From Marthasterias glacialis (lineage: Eukaryota; Echinodermata; Asteroidea; Forcipulatida; Asteriidae), in assembly GCA_911728455.2 (NCBI GenBank), contig OU452221.1:10088141-10152140 (forward strand): DNA of 64,000 nucleotides. Reading direction: 5' to 3'. Below, one piece after another: positions 38,110-51,217 of this stretch. The stretch's first letter is position 1. Each line of letters begins with the position of its first letter. Made by a program: the position numbers and the translations under genes. The notes beneath the pieces were generated by a model, which was given only the letters and a program-made list of their open reading frames with translations, ran no database searches and was not told the DNA's origin.

Positions 38110-39729
38110 TTAAAGCCATTTAGACAAAACACTGTGTTTAATGGTTTTGTATTATTTCATGATTTTCCTCTCGTTTTTAAAATCTCATTGTTTTCGTCTC
38201 TCGGATAAATAACCCCGCAGAGAGCGGCTCGAACGGAAAACCTCAAGATACGGAAATCATTTAGGCCTAAATAATTATTGAGCATTGATGTTGGAACTTG
38301 GTTTTCTTGCATAATTTGTTACAATATATTTAGATATTTAGAGCAAATACATTAAGCAAAACAGCATATAGTCAGACAGTGATCGCATTGAAATCGAGAC
38401 AAGTCAGACAGAGGACTTTGTCTAAAAAGTCTCAGTTGTCAAGAATAAGTAAAGTACACAGTGAAACTATAAGGTTTTGTCTGTCACAAACACGCGTTTC
38501 TGTCCCGCTGCCATCGTGTGTTAATATACGATTGTAGACACTGTTTAATTCACATGGAGTCAACGCCTGGTCTTATCATTCCGAATATCAAATGAACATT
38601 ACTTTCTGTAAAAACCATCGGAAACAACATCAATTCTCTCGGGTTTTAGGAACAGCAAATTGAAGAGAGGGAAAAAAAAAACCCTATCCAGCCGTTGGTA
38701 ACTTGTAGCCAACACAGAGGATCCCAACGAATTCGTTTTCGCGAGAAATGTGGGAGGAATTATAAAGATCCCAATCCGATTAAATTTAAGTCTTTGCGTT
38801 GCAATGGGACGAAAGGTTGAGTATGTGTGTGGGGAGGCTGTGAGACAGTAAGAGGGAAAGGCTAAAGAGAAAGTGAGAGAGTACGAGGGTTGGAATACAA
38901 ACTGCGGGTGGCTGGGGGTAAGTCAAGCGGAATATTATCGCATTCCGCCCGGCCGGCCGGCCGCCAAGTGTTGAGTCGCACGCCTCATCTTCCGGAAAGG
39001 AAATTGACTACGGATGTCCAAAACAGAGTGGTGCTCAAAAAGCGTTCAAATCGATCACGGTGGATTTGTAGCTTATACTTTGTGATGGGTCTCAGGATTG
39101 AGTGACTTTTGGAGGTTAGCGTGGAATTGTGAAGATGCATGCTTAAGTGCTCTATATAGGGAAATGGATAATTGTATGTCAATTTCGTTAACTTATTTGC
39201 CATTTCCGCTGCTCGCTCTGTCTTTTTTTTTCCTTGTGTAGGTCTGTGCAGTGGTGGTTTCGATGACTGACGCAGGCTTAATTTTAAGTTTGATACTGGA
39301 GAACTTCCAGAATTGTGAAGAAAATACAAACTAAATCATCACTTGAAAATTCTAACTCATACAGCAAGCCTTATATATACCCTGTACCTTTGTAACGCCC
39401 CGAGTAATGTCTTGTAAGATACATCCGTACTTTATCAGCATCCATAGATATGCAAGAAGATAACCTTTGAATGTGTTGGCTCAAGTTATGATAGAGAATG
39501 TGCGACCTTTAAGGCAAACAAATAATGTATTCTGATGTTCAAGACGTTGAAGACAGGCTTGTGATCTGTTTCATGAAAAATGGATATGACACTAACAATG
39601 ATCGTCGAAAAAGTTTTCTCTGGAAACGGACTGGCAGCGTAGCGCGTTGAACCGCGTTGTAGGACAGATTACCATGCTCTTTAATTAAGAACAAATAACA
39701 AACCAAACTTATTACCGGTCAAATGTGAA

Positions 39730-39929
<200 letters not shown>

Positions 39930-41745
39930 GTACTTCAGAATAATGAGGGAGAGAAGGAGAATTATTCAGTATAGATGGGTCTATTACACATGCCTCCGTA
40001 TTTTCCCAATTCGAGAGACCGGTGATTTCAATTTTTAAAGGGTTAAAAAGAGGTTAATATATTTCAGAAACGGAATTTGAAATTAGTTTTCAGCCCAATT
40101 GTGATCACCAACCAATCTTGGAGGCACGTATACCAGTCTAAACCCGTTGTCCCCGTGTTGTTTGGACCTTTGCCATTTTTTTGTATATTAACAATGGAAG
40201 CAGATATGTTTTTACCATTATATTTTGGATACAGGTGTTGGGGAACATCATGTTAATAAAAAAACCGGTCAATCCATAAGTGAATTGTATTCATGTAATA
40301 AACAGCAAGGGAACATACTAAGTGGGTAGGTATTGGGCTATAGGTGAGGATGGACATCAGACTGCACAAAGGAAGATGAAACCTGCCCTGTGGGACTATC
40401 ATTGCTCTGAAATCTACATCTCTGAGAAAACACCATCTTCATCTGAAGCAAGATTCAAGCACGCCGCAAGGGCTGCTGTTTAGTGTCATAGGGAAACCAT
40501 TATTGCGAGCGGGTCGAGCCTGCGTTGTGGAAGCCGTGTACGTGACGGATCGGTCGGTACAAGTCATAAGTCCCGGCGTGCCGTCAGGAGTCCATCTCCG
40601 CGATGATGGATCACGCAGACCCACGACTAGATGAGCCCATAATGACTCTTACCGCACGTCCCACAGGAACCCCCCGTACCTACAGATCAGTGCTCGGCAA
40701 ACATCGCGGCACGCAGGGGGGGCTTCGGTGTGCCAGGAAAACAAAAGAAACAGAAATACAGAAAAAAAGGAAGAAACTACGCGGAAACTCAATGTGTACT
40801 CCGTGCGTCGTGTATTTTTTTTTCTTCCGTTATCTGGTAATGGCCCGGGGCTGGGCGAAAGGGGGAACCCTGGATGGAATATAAATGCCAATATGTATTA
40901 TGCATGGATACTGAGTGGCCGTATAACCAGGAGATTTCCTGACAGATGCCGTTAAAGTTGACTTATTTTTCTTTTCTTTTTTTCCCTTGTTGATGGCATC
41001 CGGTTGTGCCCTGGAGGTAGACGTCGGTTGCTTTTGGACCGCTGTCCTGAAGAAAGCACAAGTCAAAATATTTAGACAACAAATCCCATTTTCGGATGGA
41101 TACAAATTAGTTTAATAAAATATGAACGAGTTGAGCATTGTCATTAGTAGAACAGTCGTGATATTTAATGATGTTAAGTATTTACAAACATGTGTAAATT
41201 ATCATAGATATTGCTTGATATAAAAACAATAATACTAATGAAATTTAAAAAAAACTAACACCAATGACGACAAGAATCGAAGCATAAGAAGAAAACGACA
41301 ATTAGTTTTGTATTAGAGCTGACACAAACCATCCTGAGAAGTTTCGTCTGAAACGATGTGTTCTTTAATCAAACAAATAATGTTCGTATCTGACCCCTAT
41401 CTTTATTGCATGTTGGGCAATGGAAATACGCATTAATACATGTAATGTATACCTAAGTAGAGTTAGTTTGCGGCAAATCGTGATTGCTATGTGATGCTAA
41501 TGATAATGCTGACGAATGTTTAGTCAAATAACCCTGACTTGTGTCTTTTCTTTTTGTTTTGTTGTTTTACTGTGGAATCGGTCTGTTAAAAACCAGCGCT
41601 ATTTGCCCATGTGATATTGTGATTGCTTTCATTGTGGTGTTTTTTTTTAATGTGAGATGGCCCTTGAACAAAAAATAAATAAATAATTAAATAAATTAAA
41701 ATACAAATCTTTAAGGAGATACCGTAGAACGCTAGTTTTAAAGAT

Positions 41746-41748
41746 TTA

Positions 41749-41779
<31 letters not shown>

Positions 41780-41803
41780 TTTATTTATTTTTTTTTTTTT
41801 TTT
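41746..41803. repeat. (TA)n followed by poly(T)
   Basis: About 13 TA dinucleotides running into about 30 bp of T-rich sequence. Confidence 0.92.
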
Positions 41804-42239
41804 AATCAGTTATCCAGCTTCCACCTGTCTTCCACATGTTCATCATAGGTGGGTTTTGTTTTTTCGAGAAAATAAGCAAATTGCGGTTGATGTAGTTTTT
41901 GCATGTATATTGTGCTCTAAACATTCGTTTTCCAAAATGAAATTTTTATTAGTGAGTTAACGGGATTTTTTTTCTGACACATGGCAATGATCAGGCGTGG
42001 GCAATATTGGTTGAAAAAGCAGGTTTATGAAAAAAAAAGCTTAGAGATTAAAAGATCGTCAATTCGTTTCTTACCAAAGGCGGTAAGCACAAACGTTATT
42101 TTGTTAAGCTCACTCATATCTTGCTTGGCAAAAACATCTTGCCATAGTCAACAAGTTACACTGTCTTTTTTTATGACACTGTGTCTTTATCTCTAACATT
42201 GAGTATAATTCACAGGTCAGTTTTAAGGTGTGTGTTTAT

Positions 42240-42470
42240 GGCAGTGTTGTAGTCGAGTAATTTTAAGCCGAGTACTGCCGAAAACTAAAGTGGCCGACGT
42301 ATAGTACTCGAGTACCATCGAATACGAGTACCAGTTTCCGAGTACCGAGTATTTTGATATCCGAGCATCGAGTCCCACAGCCGAGTAGTAAGTTGGCCTA
42401 CTTGGATCTCCAAGTACAAGTACTAGTACGAGAGAGTACGAGTACTTTATAGAAAAAAAATACTGCGCAT
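42240..42470. repeat. CGAGTA(C)-rich degenerate repeat
   Basis: Many short copies of CGAGTAC or its complement-like variants occur (AGTCGAGTA, CCGAGTACTG, CTCGAGTACCATCG, CGAGTACCGAGT, CCGAGCATCGAG). They start after GGCAGTGTTGTAGTCGAG, a phrase common at the start of GAGTC-type repeats in animal genomes. Low-complexity dispersed repeat; not coding. Confidence 0.5.
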
Positions 42471-43412
42471 CGAAGTATAACAATATTTTGATATAACGAG
42501 GTTGAGCATCAGCTTATAATCAGCAACTGCCCTCTATAATTTCTAAAAGGTACAAATACAGAGTGTGTGACCTTTGTAAACATAAAAGGGATAATACATC
42601 ATTGTGGGTTTTTTGGGGAAGAGTTAATTCATTGTCATCCGCTAGTTTTCAAAAAACACCATGAAATCAACTAGTGAAATTATTACTATCAACTTTGGCT
42701 GTCACTTGTTAAGTTAGTTAACAAGCAAGGGTTATTAAAGCTTTGCCTTATTCGGATTGGTCTGCAATCGCAGTAAAGCCAAATTGGTGGGTCTTGAAAT
42801 GGTAATTCCTCTACTTTGACAGCATTTCGGGTAGAACTAACGTCCCCGGAGGATTGGTACTGATTATGCACTTTATAGGCAGCGAGCTTTCAGATTCAAA
42901 CTAATCAGTTTTGTTTCTTTGATTACCAATCACGCACTTTGTCTTTTAACTGCTCACTTCGCGCCACGGTGTGTAGCGTTCAGCACACACTGTTCAAAGT
43001 ACAATGCTTATAACACCTTGATGGATGGCACACCTGTTAAATTCCGTCATCGGCAAAATGACCCGGACTAAAGTAAGGACATGTGACCCCAATTTAAAGG
43101 TCAACACCCGGAATAAAAAATATGAATTGAAAAGGGAAGTGGCGTCGAACAAACACATTTTTTTTGGTAAATCGCACGTACACGACAGTATCCAACAAAC
43201 GGCGACCTGTTTTTTTTTTTTTTTTTTTTACCTTGTTTCCGTAACTGATGATGTTTTATTCATGTCAACACATTTTACAAGAACCGACATATCGATCCTC
43301 AAACCGGCGCAAAAAGAGAATATATAATGTTGGTTCGGCTTAAGAACCATCAGTAACAAGTTAGCCAGTCACGGTTTAAAGATGATGAAGAAAAACAGGA
43401 AATAAAAAAGGG

Positions 43413-43414
<2 letters not shown>

Positions 43415-43479
<65 letters not shown>
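43415..43479. repeat. (GA)n microsatellite
   Basis: About 32 uninterrupted GA dinucleotides. Confidence 0.97.
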
Positions 43480-43484
<5 letters not shown>

Positions 43485-44627
43485 GTCGTTGTTATTGTTA
43501 ATGTTGTTTATTTATTTATTTAATTCATATAATGTTTGTATTAATGTGTTTTTGCTGAAAGGGGACATCAATTATCATAATTTGATGTAGTAGGGACTTT
43601 GTTGATGCGTTATTGATTTAAAAATAATATAACAATACAAGCCAGATCGAGAAAGTTAGTGTTTTCACTTCAGCTTCCGGTTTCGACCCGCGAAGACAAT
43701 ATCAAATTGGGGTCATGTGATTGTAAGTTTTGTCTTGTTTTGTCCAAGACCTTTCATGTGGCGTACGAATGGTGAAAGTCTTAAAATGAGTTTTCGGGCT
43801 AAATAATAAAACTAGATCGATCCGAGCACAATATTTGTCTTTTTACAAACCTGGAGTGCATCTCAGATTGAAAAAAAAAATCTGCATAGACGTTATACAA
43901 CACGACAAAAGAAGGTGTTTTGAAACAGTGTGTGGATGTATATGTCTTGGTTGAAGGCTTGTGTGATTAAAAAAACATGGTTATTTCAGTGGATTAGCCT
44001 AATTACTGTAATAATATGATGCAATAATATGAACAGAGCGGTACAATGATAACAGTAGCCTCACCCATCATAAACCCTTGGGCCAAAATAAGAGTTGTAG
44101 AACTAGAAGGAGCACTCGCGATGTCAGGCACGGAATTCCGCTGACACACCATGGGCGAAAATCCCTATTGGTCAATTGCATACGAATGTCCACTTAGAAA
44201 AAGATTGCTGTGTAAACTGATGAGTGACCAGTGTAATAATATTATTGGTCAGTACCATTTTCTCAATGGTCAAAAATGCTCCTTGGCGGGCCGTGTCGCA
44301 TGGTTTTGTGTGCCCTCTAGTTCTTACTCTATGCTGCCCATGGACTGCCGCCATTTTATTAGTCTGGTTGTCCAGACACAATAAGTTCTGACTATTCTCT
44401 GTCAATTTTCGGTATGACCCAATGTCACGTGACCAAAAAGAAGGAATTTCCCCCCTTCTCCGAACATGTCCGAATGTTCCGAACTCGCTGTCGTCAACAT
44501 TCGGATAGTATCGTAGATGGTCGGACATTTTTTTTTATTCATTTTTTCCTTCTTTTCTTTTTGAGTTCGCGCTCAAGTCGACACTTTGTACTGGTTGAAA
44601 TTGTTTCAACTATTAACTAACATATAT

Positions 44628-44657
44628 AAAAAAAAATAATAAAAAAAAAAAAAAAAA
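44628..44657. repeat. poly(A) tract
   Basis: Thirty bp of A with a single AATAAT interruption. It could be the tail of a retroposed sequence, but no recognisable body lies to its left. Confidence 0.85.
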
Positions 44658-47600
44658 CTCACCTATATATTAAACCTGTATGGCTTCCGGTGCAGACAGG
44701 GTGATGATGATGACCCCTACTCTAACATGTTGCGTCATGCTCCAAATTTTAACCGTGGTTGATACCTGACCTAAGATTTTCAACAAGAATCGTCAGGGAA
44801 TCTTTGGTCAGGGAACCAGACAGCCATTTTATAGAAATCAGATCGCATGTAATGATAATCCTGTTGCTACCTCACTACGTCATACGCGCGCGCATTGGTA
44901 CTACGCGCATACGTTTCGCTTGCTTCCGGCTCCAAAGATGGCATTCGTTTATGTGTAATTTAACCTAAAAACCTTATTTATCACGGTTAAGACAAATTTC
45001 TTAAAACAGAGGAGGACATTATTCAGGAGATTTAATGTTTGCACAACACGTGTTAAATACAACTACCTAGCCTTGTTATTTTTTGCGTAAATCGTTGTAG
45101 GAAATGTTGGCCAATGCATTTGAAATGAGTTGCCGTGCTTTCAAAACGTTTTGTGTTGTTTATTATGCTAAAAACAGCAAGTAAAAGTGGTTCGAATACA
45201 TGACAAGCACAATGTCTTTTATCAAATTCGAACCGTGAAAAAGTGACGCGTTTGAAGGGCCTCGTCATAAAGTTTGATTTTTTTTTGAGAATGAGGTGAG
45301 GTTGAAGGAAACCGATGTAGGCCTACCACTCCGTCAGATTGCACAGCTGTTCAATCCCCGCACAAAAAGCAATACCGACGGCATAATATAAAAAAACTTG
45401 TTTGCAGATGTTGCAGTTTGTTGTCACTCAGTCATGACCTTTCCCCATTGTCTCTCCCTCGGTTAGGGCTCAAAATCATTTTTGCTTGACCAAAATGTTG
45501 CCCTCTGCGTACGTTGACATTAATGATGAACCCCGTAAGACTGCATTACAAAGACAGCATTAACACAAACGTATTCGAAATTTCAAAAGGAATAGTGTTT
45601 GATTATCCGACATACATTGTACACTGGCTTTTATATTAGTTTTGCTGTTATTATAGTTATTTTGCTTCATGTGTTTATATACTTGTTATTATTCATACAT
45701 TGGACCCGTTCTCTGGAATAAACTACCCGATTATATCCGGAACATTTCTTCTTAGAAAACTTTGAAAACTGTGTCTGTATTTCTGTAGCGCCACGAGTAA
45801 TGTAAGTTAGAATGTAGGCCTACTCTTTATATAATATATTTTGTATTATTCATTATTTTTACACGTGTAGTTGTGTATGCTGATTTTAAGTCACTGTCAC
45901 ACATATTCTCCTGAGAGACATGTCCAGGTGAAACGCTGCCACTTTCGAGAAATTTGTTTTTAGATCAGGAAAGCATCGGAACCAGACTTGCACGCAAGAT
46001 GCTGTCTTCAAATGCTATCAAAATGGTATCTGTTTACTATACTTGTTCAATCCCTGGAAAGGAAGTGGCAAAAATAGTATCTCGAAAAGTAATACATAAG
46101 GTAAAAGTTGTGTTTACTATCCGAACAGGAATCTAAAACAATTTCGAGCATACAATCAAACAAAATAAGTTTGATTGTATTGGTGCTCAAAACAGGTTTC
46201 GATTTGTTCCTTCAAGATTTTTGATAATGACGTCACCTATCGTATGGGCATCGTTTTTAGTCTTTGCGACGGTATGCATGTTTTGTAACATCTGCGCCCG
46301 GTCTTCCGTGTTTGATTATTTTCCGTGTTATATTGTGTAACACGTTTCCCCAGTTGACATTAATAGCTTCATTGTATTGTTGTTGTTTAATGCTTTAAAA
46401 TAACAACGATAATAAAATTGTTTAACCGAAAACGTCTCCTCCAGAAATATAATGAATTGATTTCTTTCTTTTGATCTTTCAATAAGGGCACCCGCATGTA
46501 CCTGTAAATAATAAACTAGGCCTATCCGGGTCGACCCGGAACCTTTAGTTTTTCCTAGCGGATATGACGTTAACCTTATATCACAACGAACTAGTTTGCC
46601 GAAGGAGATTGTTCTAGTCTTATAGTATTCACTATCGGCGTTTACTGGTAACGGTAGCAGTTTCCCTATTGAAGTTGACGTTGGTATAAACATTCATTGG
46701 TAAAGGTCAATAAATCTAAAATATCCCCCTAAAATTAATTGCAAAATATATTCAAACCAATGATGTGCAAAAATATAATTTTATCTACATACTATCCCCG
46801 TTCAGAAAGTAAACTCCGATATAATGATTTATTTTTAATATAGGTTTTCCCGGTCAATTTCAGCAAAAGATCATGTAATTTTATTATTGTGCTTTCAAAT
46901 TCACGCGATTTCTCTAATTCAGTCAAACTAGGGTTTCTCTTTGGGTATTATTGCATTCAATTTCGTTTTCGTGCACTCAGGATCCCTTTCTTTTCATTCT
47001 ATTTCGTTTATAGGCATTCAAGATTACAAGATCGCCATTCTTATGTGGAATATCCACCACCTTTTCCCAATAGGTGCAATCAAATTCAGAGTCATCGAAG
47101 CGCTCTGCGATTTTGTACTCTTTGTTCTTTTCTTTTTCGTTTATGGGCAATGGATTTCAACATTTGAGCGTTCAAATTCAACATGAGTTTGATACGGCTT
47201 ATGCTTGCTTTTAGAGTTAGCGATAATGTTCTTTTTTCTGGCGGTTGTGTGGATTATCTGTCTTATGCGTTTCGTTTATGCGTTTCTTATTTTTGGTCTT
47301 AATTGCAAATGTGTTCCTTTTGCTTTGTTACCCCATGATTAAACTTTAAAATGTGTCTGAGAACAGCTAAATAAAGTTTTATGGCAAACACTAAACATAT
47401 TTTGCTTGCATTGTAAAATGTTTGCTTTGGTCTTAAATTCACTTTTTGTCATCTTCTTTATTCGTTAATGTTAAGACCTTGCAAATTAAACCCTCGAATG
47501 CTTCAGTCAGCCTTCCTTTATCTACATTGCTCACTCTTCTGTAAAGACCACGGGCAGCCATTTTTGCTTCAAAATCGTATATTTAGTGAGAGGTTTAACT

Positions 47601-47764
47601 CGGCAACCGTGTAAAATGAATTTCCCTTATAAAATCCTACCTTTTATTAGGCAAATACGAGCCAGAAAGTGCATACCAAAGAAAAGAATTCGAATGCAAA
47701 CATTTCTAAAATGTTTGCCAGTCGACGAACATGAATAGTCGACCAGCCCACTGATGTTGGCTTT

Positions 47765-47955
47765 GACGAAATTGAATGAACTAAGTTACCTTGTTAAATT
47801 GAATGATTTTATTTGTCGAATGAATGCGAAATTGAAGAAGTGTGGAAATTGAATGACTCTTTTTAACTGTTGAATGCTGATGTACCCGAGGATTTATTTT
47901 CAGGCGAAATTGAAAGACCCGGATATTACTTTGAATGGATTTCTTTTGGAATTAG
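47765..47955. repeat. cluster of CGAAATTGAATGA motifs
   Basis: GAAATTGAATG or close variants recur about seven times at 25-50 bp spacing. The opposite orientation (CATTCAATTTCG) appears at about 46955-47025, so the two clusters may be arms of a degenerate inverted repeat of about 1 kb. Confidence 0.4.
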
Positions 47956-49181
47956 CTGGGAAAACCTATATTAAAAAAAAAAATCATGTTTCAAAAACGC
48001 AACAAATTAAAAAAAATAAATGACATTCTTTTGTAAAGGGGCTTGGGCGTTTTGAAGTAGTTTGATAAAAAAAATGCATCAAGACTGAAACCCTGTGGTC
48101 AAGAAATTCCTACCAAATCCTAGCGTTGGTTTAGGTGGATTTTGTTAGATGTTTTTTTTTTTTTGTGTGTTTTTAGTTGACACCTTATTGCTTATAATGA
48201 CAATGACAGTGATAAACACGGAGGATGGCAACACCGGGATGGGAAGTCAAATCTAAATCCAAAACGTTATTCGACAATAGACCGATTGTGCGACCCGCGT
48301 CACGTGACCTATTGTGTGTATTAAATGTAAACAAACACGACGTCCTCCGCCATAGGAAAGTGCGGTACGGTACATGATGACTGTTGCATTTGTCTATTTG
48401 ATCTAGGCTTTTCTTTCTCGAAATCTGTGAAAAATATTCCAGAGTTTGTGCCAGAGACCTTCGAGTGGCTGAATAAAGCCCGTAAGGACAGTTCCAGCAA
48501 GTCTTGGAAATTGTGCAAGTAATGTATAAATGTGCATGATGTGTACTAGTGTGTACGACGGAACGTTTGGGCCAGACGACCATCACACACGTTTCACAAC
48601 AAGTATGTCAAAGTTTTGAAACTGAATCATCCAAAGAAATTGCTTTCCAAAACTGTGTGATTCCTTTGCCTATTTGAAATTTCGCAAGGCTTGGTATAAA
48701 TGCTCACTTTTTCAACGTTCTTTACCTTTTCTTTTACAGTGATTTAGGCCTACATTACAAATAAAATAACAGGCGGGTGGCTACATAGTCGTCAGACGAC
48801 GGTAGTGCACAACTCAAAATAAACCTCTTTTGTAGTAGAGTAATGTGATTAAAATCAATGTCCCAACATACAACTTTAATCAAAGGGCTTAGTAACTGTG
48901 TTATTACTACCAAAAAGCAGACTTTTGGTGTGACTCTGTCGGTCACGGCATGTATTTGCACGTAGTTAGCCATCAGCTCAGATGACGTAGTACCCACTAC
49001 AGGTCAAGTGATGACATGTAAATATTGGTGGCGCAATCGGTCATTTAACCTTTGACAATGATGTTACATACACTCTATGGCGTCAAATAACTGTGTTTTA
49101 ATACCGAATCCCTGATGAGGTACTATAGATGGCAGCAGACCAATCGAGTAAACCCATCAGTCCGTTGGCAGGGAGTGTGTT

Positions 49182-49198
49182 GGGGGGGGGGGGGGGGG
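49182..49198. repeat. poly(G), 17 bp
   Basis: Uninterrupted G run. Confidence 0.95.
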
Positions 49199-50607
49199 AA
49201 ATCAACTCAGCCCGCCCTCTCCCATCCCCTTACTACCCGCATCCTATCGGCTGAGGGCGTCAGTCATGATAGCACTGCACGCAGCTGTCTTCGGCAGTTT
49301 GCAAAGCAGGGTGACAAGAAAGCGCCCGCTGTCGTCTGGAATCTGAATTAAAGACTTCCCGTAATTAAAATCTGCATTTTTTGAAATAGTTCTCTGCTTC
49401 TCAGTTTATTACCATTCAGAGCAATACAGATTGAGAAACCATACGTTTGTGTTAAAATGACAAGGAAGGGGGAAGTCGGTCAATTAGAAGAAATAAAACA
49501 ATTTTATTTAATTTAATCAAGTAAACATATAAGGTAAGGAAAAAGTAAAAAAAAAACAAAAAAAAAAAAACATTAATAAATCGATCTATTTCGATAGTCT
49601 TCAAACACTTTTGAATTCGCTTTTTGTTTTGTAAACATACGCGTCTTTCTTCATGTTTTCTCTCGATTACAATGAAAGGTTGACCTATTTGGTACCGTCC
49701 ACTATGTAATTTTAATATCTCAACGAAGACGTCGACAAAGACAAGAACAACGATACCACCAAAAGAAACACACAACACAAACAAGAAACATATCAATTAT
49801 CTATGTAGTTGGCTGAAACGTACACGTATCTTTTCCCTATTGCATCAATTTGCAATTTCACATCATAATACTTTAAATTAGGAACCTTTTGTCTAAAGCT
49901 TACACGTGCATTTGAAGTGCAGTGTTTTAAAAATACTTTGTCAGTCTTTATAAATCATTCAAGTTGGAATTGCAAAACTAATCTTTCCTAATTCATCGAT
50001 CGTTTTTGGCTACTTTATTATTCAAAGTGCACATATACGAAATAATCTTAATGGTTATGCTTCTATCCTCGACGTAGTGCGCGGAGACTGAGAGCTTTAG
50101 TTTTTTTTTCTTCTTTTTTTCTTCCCCCTTAAAGAACCGATAAGCCAAGACAAGTAACTGTAGATGTGACTTTCCTGAAGTGCAGTAAAATCCCTTTTAC
50201 CCGTGATTAGGTTTACGAGCGGTCTCCGTATATATCGTGTACAATATTGCACTTTTACCGGTCGATTCACCGTGGGGATATGTGGATAATTTTTACTGTC
50301 ACTAGTGCATTGATAAGAGATATTTTAATGCATGGGGAGGTAGGGATAGCTCTGCAACATAATGACCGCATAGGTTGTTGTACTTGCTGCTCAGGGCAAC
50401 CAGGGTGTCGTTGCCCCGTCGAGATGTCATTAACTTTAGCCCACGACCCCAGTCATTACTAATTTGCTTGCATTGACGTTCGAGCTTGCAATATCGCAAT
50501 GTCCCTGAAAAAAATAAATGATTGAATAATATAACAACATTAAAAATATAAGCAAAAGAAATATAACAAAAAATCCCACAAGCTAACAACTCAAACAAGC
50601 AATGAAA

Positions 50608-51147
50608 CAAGCATGCAAGCCATCAAGCATGCAAGCCATCAAGCAAGCAAGCCATCAAGCAAGCAAGCCATCAAGCAAGCAAGCCATCAAGCTAGCAAGC
50701 CATCAAGCATGCAAGCCATCAAGCAAGCAAGCCATCAAGCAAGCAAGCCATCAAGCAAGCAAGCCATCAAGCAAGCAAGCCATCAAGCATGCAAGCCATC
50801 AAGCAAGCAAGCAAGCCACCAAGCATGCAAGCCATCAAGCAAGCAAGCCATCAAGCAAGCAAGCCATCAAGCATGCAAGCCATCAAGCAAGCAAGCCATC
50901 AAGCAAGCAAGCCATCAAGCATGCAAGCCATCAAGCAAGCAAGCCATCAAGCAAGCAAGCTATCAAGCAAGCAAGCAAGCCATCAAGCATGCAAGCCATC
51001 AAGAAAGCAAGCCATCAAGCAAGCAAGCCATCAAGCATGCAAGCCATCAAGCAAGCAAGCCATCAAGCAAGCAAGCCATCAAGCATGCAAGCCATCAAGC
51101 AAGCAAGCCATCAAGCAAGCATCAGAGCAAGCATCAGAGCAAGCAAG
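50608..51147. repeat. 16-bp minisatellite (AAGCAAGCAAGCCATC) with 48-bp higher-order structure
   Basis: About 33 tandem units of AAGCAAGCAAGCCATC and the variant AAGCATGCAAGCCATC. In the right two-thirds the variants recur as one T unit followed by two A units, giving a 48-bp higher-order period. Two units carry an extra AAGC. No frame contains a stop on the + strand, so all three forward frames stay open (peptides such as KQASHQASKPSSKQAI). There is no sign of a real protein: the three frames are cyclic permutations of each other. Confidence 0.93.
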
Positions 51148-51217
51148 CAAACAACCCAACAAACAAACAAACAACCCAACAAACAAACAAACAAACAAAC
51201 AAACAAACAAACAAACA
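51148..51217. repeat. (CAAA)n microsatellite with two CAACC interruptions
   Basis: ACAAACAAACAAAC-type repeats directly continue the 16-bp minisatellite array to the left. Confidence 0.9.

Larger units (their letters stand above)
43480..50607. other. non-coding stretch, no supported gene
   Basis: AT-rich, with a poly(A) tract at 44628, a small hairpin built on TACAATCAAAC at 46147-46184, the CATTCAATTTCG clusters and poly(G) at 49182. None of the short open frames looks like a known protein. Confidence 0.5.

Noticed and set aside
40439-40891. Opposing short frames in a GC-rich patch
   Set aside because: Both strands are open only because the patch is GC-rich; no family similarity was recognised.
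43075-43735. Inverted pair ACATGTGACCCCAATTT / AAATTGGGGTCATGTGA
   Set aside because: The match is only about 17 bp, with no matching sequence beyond it and no target duplication, so an element cannot be supported.
48185-48586. 133-codon minus-strand frame
   Set aside because: Composition is not protein-like, no domain is recognisable, and it overlaps another frame of similar quality.
50608-51147. Possible CRISPR-like direct repeat array
   Set aside because: Units are contiguous with no unique spacers, and the DNA is eukaryotic.
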